Shown here: positions 59,885-64,000 of the stretch, one piece after another
How positions within the stretch are numbered: position 1 is the stretch's first letter
How the letters are laid out: the number at the start of each line of letters is the position of its first letter
The notes under the pieces: generated by a model
What the model was told of the DNA's origin: nothing
Seen by the model: only the letters and a program-made list of their open reading frames with translations
Database searches by the model: none
Assembly: GCA_964489555.1 (NCBI GenBank)
Contig: CAZAZF010000008.1
Span: forward strand, 20,185-84,184
Source: JAAZGD01 sp964489555
GTDB lineage: Bacteria > Bacillota > Clostridia > Peptostreptococcales > Anaerovoracaceae
Reading direction: 5' to 3'
DNA length: 64,000 nucleotides
Made by a program: the position numbers and the translations under genes

Positions 59885-61267
59885 ATGAAAAAATATGATG
59901 TCATCGTAATCGGGGCAGGAGCCAGCGGGGTTTTTTTGTCTTACGAGTTAACAAAACTTGAAAATAAGGCGACGATTTTGATGCTGGATAAGGGCGCTCC
60001 TTTGGAAAGCCGGGCCTGTCCCATTAAGCTGGGGAAAACGGGAACATGTATTAAATGCAACCCTTGCCATATTATGAGCGGCTATGGCGGCGCCGGTACG
60101 CTGTCCGATGGGAAATATAATATCACTACGGAATTTGGGGGAGATCTCCATGCCTATGTTGGGGTGGACCACGCTTTGGAGTTGATGGAGTATGTAGATC
60201 AAATCCTTTGCAACATGGGTGGCAGCGAAGCCAAATTGTACAGCACAGGCAATTCGGATTTGAGAAGGTTGGCCTTGCAGAACAATTTGAAGCTGTTGGA
60301 TGCCAAGGTAAGGCATTTGGGGACAGATCGAAATTTCCAAATTCTTCAAAAGATGTTTGAATATACTAGGGAACGAGTGGAAATCAAATTTTACACTACA
60401 GTTGAGAAGGTGAAGCACCTTGAGAATGGGGGATTTCAATTAATCACCAACAAGGGAGAAGAGTATTTTTGTGACAACCTGGTTATGGCTACCGGTCGTT
60501 CCGGCTCCAAATGGAACAGTGAAGTCTGCGAAAAATTGGGCATCGGACAGAAGAACAACCGGGTGGATATCGGTGTGCGGGTGGAACTTCCTGCAGAGAT
60601 TTTCAAGCATATTACGGACGATGTGTATGAAAGCAAGCTGGTGTATAAAACAGATAAATACAATGACATGGTACGGACCTTTTGCATGAACCCATATGGA
60701 GAGGTGGTGGCGGAAAATACCAACGGTATTGTAACCGTCAATGGACATAGTTATGCGGATCCTTCTCTTAGAACAGAGAACACCAACTTTGCCTTGTTGG
60801 TATCCAATCACTTTACCGAACCCTTCCGTGATTCCAACGAGTACGGCGAATCCATCGCCAGATTGAGCAATATGTTGGGCGGAGGTGTTTTGCTTCAGCG
60901 ATTTGGTGATTTGGTGAAAGGCCGACGGAGTAGCGAACGGAGGATGGCCAAGTGTTTTACCCGTCCCACATTAAAAGCCACCCCGGGAGATTTGTCCTTG
61001 GTTATCCCCAAGAGGCAGTTGGACAATATCATCGAAATGATTTATGCTCTGGATAAAATTGCGCCGGGAACTGCCAATGAGGACACGCTGCTCTACGGAG
61101 TGGAAGTAAAATTCTATAATTCCAAGGTAGAGGTGGATTATAATTTGGAAACCAGTATCAAGAATTTCTATGTGTTGGGAGATGGTTCCGGGGTAACCCA
61201 TTCCTTGTCTCAAGCCAGCGCCAGCGGAGTGCTGGTAGGACGGATTCTGTCAGAAAAATACCAATAG
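59885..61267 (+). CDS. FAD-dependent oxidoreductase (BaiN/FAD-protein C-like)
   Basis: Protein of 460 residues. The dinucleotide fold YDVIVIGAGASGVFLSYEL is at the start, a Cys motif CIKCNPCHIMSGYGGAG lies near residue 60, NLVMATGRSGSKW near 205, and the C-terminal FAD contact FYVLGDGSGVTHSLSQASA near 435. It belongs to a group of cytosolic flavoproteins common in anaerobes and annotated only as FAD-dependent proteins. The Cys-x2-Cys-x2-Cys arrangement near the flavin might be redox active. GAAGGAGG precedes the ATG. Substrate unknown. Confidence 0.82.
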   Translation: MKKYDVIVIGAGASGVFLSYELTKLENKATILMLDKGAPLESRACPIKLGKTGTCIKCNPCHIMSGYGGAGTLSDGKYNITTEFGGDLHAYVGVDHALELMEYVDQILCNMGGSEAKLYSTGNSDLRRLALQNNLKLLDAKVRHLGTDRNFQILQKMFEYTRERVEIKFYTTVEKVKHLENGGFQLITNKGEEYFCDNLVMATGRSGSKWNSEVCEKLGIGQKNNRVDIGVRVELPAEIFKHITDDVYESKLVYKTDKYNDMVRTFCMNPYGEVVAENTNGIVTVNGHSYADPSLRTENTNFALLVSNHFTEPFRDSNEYGESIARLSNMLGGGVLLQRFGDLVKGRRSSERRMAKCFTRPTLKATPGDLSLVIPKRQLDNIIEMIYALDKIAPGTANEDTLLYGVEVKFYNSKVEVDYNLETSIKNFYVLGDGSGVTHSLSQASASGVLVGRILSEKYQ

Positions 61268-61281
61268 GTACCAATAGAATG

Positions 61282-61312
61282 AAAAGAGCGCACCGAGTCG
61301 GTACGCTCTTTT
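61282..61312. terminator. Bidirectional terminator between convergent genes
   Basis: AAAAGAGCG pairs with CGCTCTTTT, with an inner ACCG/CGGT, and is followed by T-rich sequence. It lies between the FAD oxidoreductase and pspC-like genes. Confidence 0.8.
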
Positions 61313-61337
61313 GTTTCTCAGTAGAATGGGCAGTGGC

Positions 61338-61631
61338 TTATTCTGCTTTCTCTTCTTTTTCCACTTTGTAAGTGCCTTCATAGGCCTTGATGATACCCGG
61401 TTTGGAGCCTTCTTCTCTGGAGGAAGGTGTAGAATTCATAATGGCCTCTGGTCTTTTGGGAATTACAAAGGCGGCTATGATATAAGCAAAAATCCCGGAG
61501 AATCCCAAGAAGATCAAAACCACTAACAAGAGCCGTATGATGACCGGGTCAATATCAAAATATTCTCCGATTCCACCGCAAATACCTAACAGAATTTTGT
61601 TTTCTTCCGATTTATACAACTTCTTTTCCAT
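61338..61631 (-). CDS. PspC-domain membrane protein
   Basis: Protein of 97 residues: LYKSEENKILLGICGGIGEY and a hydrophobic helix (LLLVVLIFLGFSGIFAYIIA) form the PspC domain, and a charged tail follows. PspC proteins take part in membrane stress responses. GAGGT precedes the ATG. Confidence 0.88.
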   Translation of the reverse strand: MEKKLYKSEENKILLGICGGIGEYFDIDPVIIRLLLVVLIFLGFSGIFAYIIAAFVIPKRPEAIMNSTPSSREEGSKPGIIKAYEGTYKVEKEEKAE

Positions 61632-61725
61632 TTTTAATTCTTACCTCTTCTTTTTGTATTTTATGTTTGCTATTCCTGTACCTTGTGCACCTCTTAAGGC
61701 GCTACAGCGAGTGTTCTTTAAACTT

Positions 61726-61754
61726 ATCATACCAAGAGCTCATTGGTTTGTCTA
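61726..61754 (-). promoter_or_regulatory. Sigma-70 promoter of the pspC-like gene
   Basis: On the minus strand TAGACA (61754-61749), spacer 17 bp, TATGAT (61731-61726), in the gap between the ABC operon and pspC. Confidence 0.6.
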
Positions 61755-61809
61755 TTTAAGAATCTCTTTCGTGATTCTTGCGAAATTCTTACGGGAAAAA
61801 CCAGGGGAA

Positions 61810-62544
61810 TTACAAGGGCTTAACAGGTGCTCTTCTGAGCAGTAGCCAGCTTACCGCCAGAAAGAATAAGGATACCAGCATCATCCAGAGGAATACGGGC
61901 CCCATTTCCGGTGGGGACAGAGGCATCTTTCCGGCGTTCCCGGAAGAAGTATGGCTAAGTGTTACAATGAAAGCAAGGGGCAAGGCGATGGCAACAACAA
62001 TGGTCCAAGGTTTGTTGAGGCGATAAAACAAGAGGGAGAGAAAGGTGCCCAACCCAAAACCAAGAAAATAAAGCCCAAAGTCAAACAACCGGTTTTCCAG
62101 AAAGAGTCCTACCGTAATTTTGGGTACTCCCTGATAGTAAAATATGGATTGATACAAAGGCTTTATGGTAAGGGCATCAAATCCCGTGAGAAACCAGGTT
62201 CCTAAATAGAGAAGAATCACACCTCCAATGGTTAACATCCCAACCAGAAACAGGGCGGACAACAGGTGAGAAAGGTAGAAGGTAGGTCTTCCTACGCCAT
62301 GTTGCACAGCTATTCTCAAGTCTTCCCGTAATGCTACGATTCCAGAAACCAGAGCCATGATAAAGGCGGCCATCTCGTAGATTGAAAATTGGCTATTGGT
62401 GATAGCGTCTTCCGGCAAGAAAACCCGGACCATCAAAATTATCCCTGTTGTTACGATAAAAAGCACGGCCCAAAAGATGGCGAAGGCTTTTACCATGGAT
62501 GTTCCTTGGTAGGTAAACATAGCTTTTATGTTAATGTCTTTCAT
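61810..62544 (-). CDS. ABC transporter membrane subunit (YtrC/D-like)
   Basis: Protein of 244 residues with six hydrophobic helices and no enzymatic motif. It follows the ATPase gene with a four-base ATGA overlap and has GGAGGG upstream, so the two make one transporter. The regulator-ATPase-permease order and the GntR type match the Ytr-like systems of Firmicutes, which respond to cell-wall antibiotics. The substrate is not known. Confidence 0.8.
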   Translation of the reverse strand: MKDINIKAMFTYQGTSMVKAFAIFWAVLFIVTTGIILMVRVFLPEDAITNSQFSIYEMAAFIMALVSGIVALREDLRIAVQHGVGRPTFYLSHLLSALFLVGMLTIGGVILLYLGTWFLTGFDALTIKPLYQSIFYYQGVPKITVGLFLENRLFDFGLYFLGFGLGTFLSLLFYRLNKPWTIVVAIALPLAFIVTLSHTSSGNAGKMPLSPPEMGPVFLWMMLVSLFFLAVSWLLLRRAPVKPL

Positions 62545-63401
62545 GATGCAATCCCTCCATTGGTCAATAAAATGAAGTACTCCTGTAGACTGAGTTTTTC
62601 TTTGGTAAATCCTTGAGGAAGATCCGCTTCTTCTACCGTTCCCTCTATGTACACTGAGGCCAGGCCGCCCAGAGAGGCCTTTTTTACAATTTTTTTGCCT
62701 GGCAGCCACTCTTCCAATTTGGAGGAAGGTCCTGTAATCAAGCAGTACTCTTCTAACAAATCATCCTTTGGACGATTCCGCAGGATTTTTCCTTCCTCAA
62801 TGATAATGGTTTGTTCCACCAAAGGAGCAGCTTCTTGAATCAGGTGGGTGGAAAGTAGGACGGTGCAGGGGCTTTCCGCTATTTTTTCTATAAGCAATTT
62901 ATAGAACAACTCCCGATGACTGGCATCCAACCCCAAAACAGGTTCGTCCAATAATAGATAAGGGGTATTGACACTGAGGCCGAGAACGAGCTTATAAATG
63001 GTTTTATAGCCGGTGGACAAGCCTGCGATTTTTTTCTTAAGGGGTAGGTGAAATAGTTCTGCCAGCCGATTGGCGTTTTCCAAATCAAAACCTGGGTAGA
63101 AAATTCCTGCGCTGCGGAAACCGTCTTTTACCTTCATGCTTTCCGGATAAAGATTGCCCTCGCTGACCAGGAACATCTTACCCAGTACCCTGTCGTTATC
63201 CCATACCTCTTCTCCATCCACACGAATGGTGCCTTCGCTGGGAAAAATATGATTTGCAATGAGCCGGAATAAAGTAGTTTTGCCCGCTCCGTTGTTTCCA
63301 AGAAGTCCACAAATTTTTCCCTTTTCAAAGGTGAGATTCACTTGATTTAAGGCTGTGGTTTTTCCAAAACACTTGGTTATATTTTCGATTTCAATTGACA
63401 T
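62541..63401 (-). CDS. ABC transporter ATP-binding protein (YtrB-like)
   Basis: Protein of 286 residues. Walker A is GLLGNNGAGKTTLFR near residue 38, the signature is a reduced AGLSTGYKTIYKLVLGL near 135 (LSTGY in place of LSGGQ), Walker B YLLLDEPVLGLD near 160, and the switch His follows in LLSTHLIQEA. A C-terminal extension of 70 residues is present. The degenerate signature is common in this GntR-linked group. ATG 63401 is chosen after GGAGATGG. It sits one base after the regulator gene. Confidence 0.9.
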   Translation of the reverse strand: MSIEIENITKCFGKTTALNQVNLTFEKGKICGLLGNNGAGKTTLFRLIANHIFPSEGTIRVDGEEVWDNDRVLGKMFLVSEGNLYPESMKVKDGFRSAGIFYPGFDLENANRLAELFHLPLKKKIAGLSTGYKTIYKLVLGLSVNTPYLLLDEPVLGLDASHRELFYKLLIEKIAESPCTVLLSTHLIQEAAPLVEQTIIIEEGKILRNRPKDDLLEEYCLITGPSSKLEEWLPGKKIVKKASLGGLASVYIEGTVEEADLPQGFTKEKLSLQEYFILLTNGGIAS

Positions 63402-63402
63402 G

Positions 63403-63765
63403 TTATTTCCATCTCCTTTCCAACATTTCCAGTACATCCTCTTTGGATAACTCCAAACGGGTTGCTTCTTTTACAAGAGGAGAGATATAGGTAACGGCAA
63501 ACTCTTCCCTCCTTTTCTTTAAAAGCTTGCTTTTGGCGCCTTCTCTTACAAACATCCCCAAGCCTCTTCTTTTATATAGAAGATCTTCCTCTACAAGGAG
63601 GGTGACCCCTTTGAGCGCGGTGGCTGGATTTATTTTGTAAGTGGTGGCAAATTCGGTGATGGAAGGAATTTGGGTTTCTTCCTCATACGCTCCACTGAGG
63701 ATGGCGTCTTCCAATAACTCGGCGATTTGTTGGAAAATAGGCGAATGTTCTGTAAGTTGTGCCAT
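63403..63765 (-). CDS. GntR-family regulator, YtrA subfamily
   Basis: Short protein of 120 residues: the winged helix ITEFATTYKINPATALKGV (residues about 35-55) and a small helical tail without a ligand-binding domain, as in YtrA repressors. A perfect inverted repeat lies in its promoter (63793-63816), so it should repress its own ABC operon. Confidence 0.9.
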   Translation of the reverse strand: MAQLTEHSPIFQQIAELLEDAILSGAYEEETQIPSITEFATTYKINPATALKGVTLLVEEDLLYKRRGLGMFVREGAKSKLLKKRREEFAVTYISPLVKEATRLELSKEDVLEMLERRWK

Positions 63766-63792
63766 TCTTTTCCGTTCCTTTCTTGGAATACT

Positions 63793-63853
63793 GGTTAATT
63801 AGTAGACTAACTAACCGCATAACTAAAATATCACAGCATTTTTCCCTTGTCAA
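63793..63853 (-). promoter_or_regulatory. Promoter and YtrA-type operator of the ABC operon
   Basis: On the minus strand a consensus TTGACA (63853-63848), spacer 17 bp, TATTTT (63830-63825). Directly downstream is the palindrome GGTTA-N-TTAGT-N2-ACTAA-N-TAACC (63793-63816) at the start point, a position where a repressor would block initiation. Confidence 0.8.
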
Positions 63854-63883
63854 GCAGGGAATCGAAACTTTTTTTAAAAAAAA

Positions 63884-63908
63884 TCGGAGCCTTTTTATAA
63901 GACTCCGA
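63884..63908 (-). terminator. Terminator of tRNA-Leu
   Basis: On the minus strand TCGGAGTC pairs with GGCTCCGA (one mismatch pair) around a loop, followed by a run of T. Confidence 0.75.
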
Positions 63909-63912
63909 CATC

Positions 63913-64000
63913 TGGTGCGGATAAAAGGATTTGAACCTTCATGAAGTTGCCCTCACACGGACCTGAACCGTGCGCGTCTGCCAATTCCGCCATATCCGCA
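63913..64000 (-). tRNA. tRNA-Leu (anticodon CAG)
   Basis: A complete 88-base tRNA ending at the window edge. Acceptor TGCGGAT pairs with ATCCGCA, anticodon stem CACGG/CCGTG holds loop TTCAGGT, and there is a long variable arm and an encoded CCA. It reads CUG. Confidence 0.95.

Noticed and set aside
63759..63944. A short plus-strand open frame at the window end
   Set aside because: It spans the promoter/operator and tRNA terminator of minus-strand genes and has no ribosome site.
1..64000. CRISPR arrays, insertion sequences, prophage and rRNA genes
   Set aside because: No regularly spaced repeats, transposase, integrase, phage structural genes or rRNA sequence were found on either strand.

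Overview
The window looks like a chromosomal segment of an anaerobic, moderate-GC Firmicute (class Clostridia) that lives on amino acids and hydroxy acids. The reasons are the gene set (long-form HPF, CdaA/CdaR, the raiA-type structured RNA, a ferredoxin-style thioredoxin reductase, 2-hydroxyacyl-CoA dehydratase, Etf-linked lactate dehydrogenase, tungsten aldehyde oxidoreductase), purine-rich Shine-Dalgarno sites, frequent TTG/GTG starts and overlapping operons. No oxygen-dependent respiration or selenocysteine gene was recognised. No species is claimed.

Layout. 1-911: decayed DNA, including a MerR-type regulator broken by a frameshift but with an intact promoter and ribosome site. 912-6639: yhaM-like, cca, recD2-like and comF genes, a structured RNA matching the raiA-motif position, and hpf. 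6651-17311: cdaA-cdaR-glmM-glmS (c-di-AMP and aminosugar synthesis), adenosylhomocysteinase, an aminotransferase, gltX and a transporter. 17343-21249: tRNA-Glu, threonine synthase, NAD(P)HX epimerase, tRNA-Ser and an iron-sulfur cysteine/serine desulfidase-dehydratase, followed by an azlC-azlD remnant.

21531-31022 is the most striking segment. A block of about 9.4 kb is bounded by two identical 63-bp direct repeats. It holds a FadR-type regulator, its terminator, a sigma-70 promoter with a TGGT-N3-ACCA operator, a propionate-type CoA-transferase, a 2-hydroxyacyl-CoA dehydratase with activator, and EtfB/EtfA/GlcD proteins that match the electron-confurcating lactate dehydrogenase (LctBCD). It reads as a self-contained lactate or 2-hydroxyacid catabolic island inserted at the 3' end of azlD.

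31050-45987 is a sigma-54 region. An AcoR-like activator precedes a -24/-12 promoter that drives an operon for a four-cluster ferredoxin, a tungsten aldehyde:ferredoxin oxidoreductase, a MoaD-like protein and NuoE/NuoF/NuoG-like subunits, presumably an electron-bifurcating aldehyde oxidoreductase. Next come two paralogous APC amino-acid permeases, each behind its own -24/-12 promoter. They flank a histidine kinase with a periplasmic solute-binding domain and its NtrC-like partner. Substrate sensing, uptake and oxidation of amino-acid-derived aldehydes may thus be tied together by sigma-54.

46006-53779 (minus strand): DUF819 membrane protein, HemL-like aminotransferase, ketopantoate-reductase-like protein, thioredoxin reductase-like protein without the usual NADPH motif, thioredoxin, YihY/BrkB-like protein, RdgB and SerA. 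SerC and a cofactor-independent phosphoglycerate mutase diverge from SerA on the plus strand and complete the route to phosphoserine. 56314-64000: D,D-carboxypeptidase, an unusually short UvrC, a DUF1292 protein, an FAD oxidoreductase, a PspC protein, a YtrA-type regulated ABC transporter and tRNA-Leu at the window edge.
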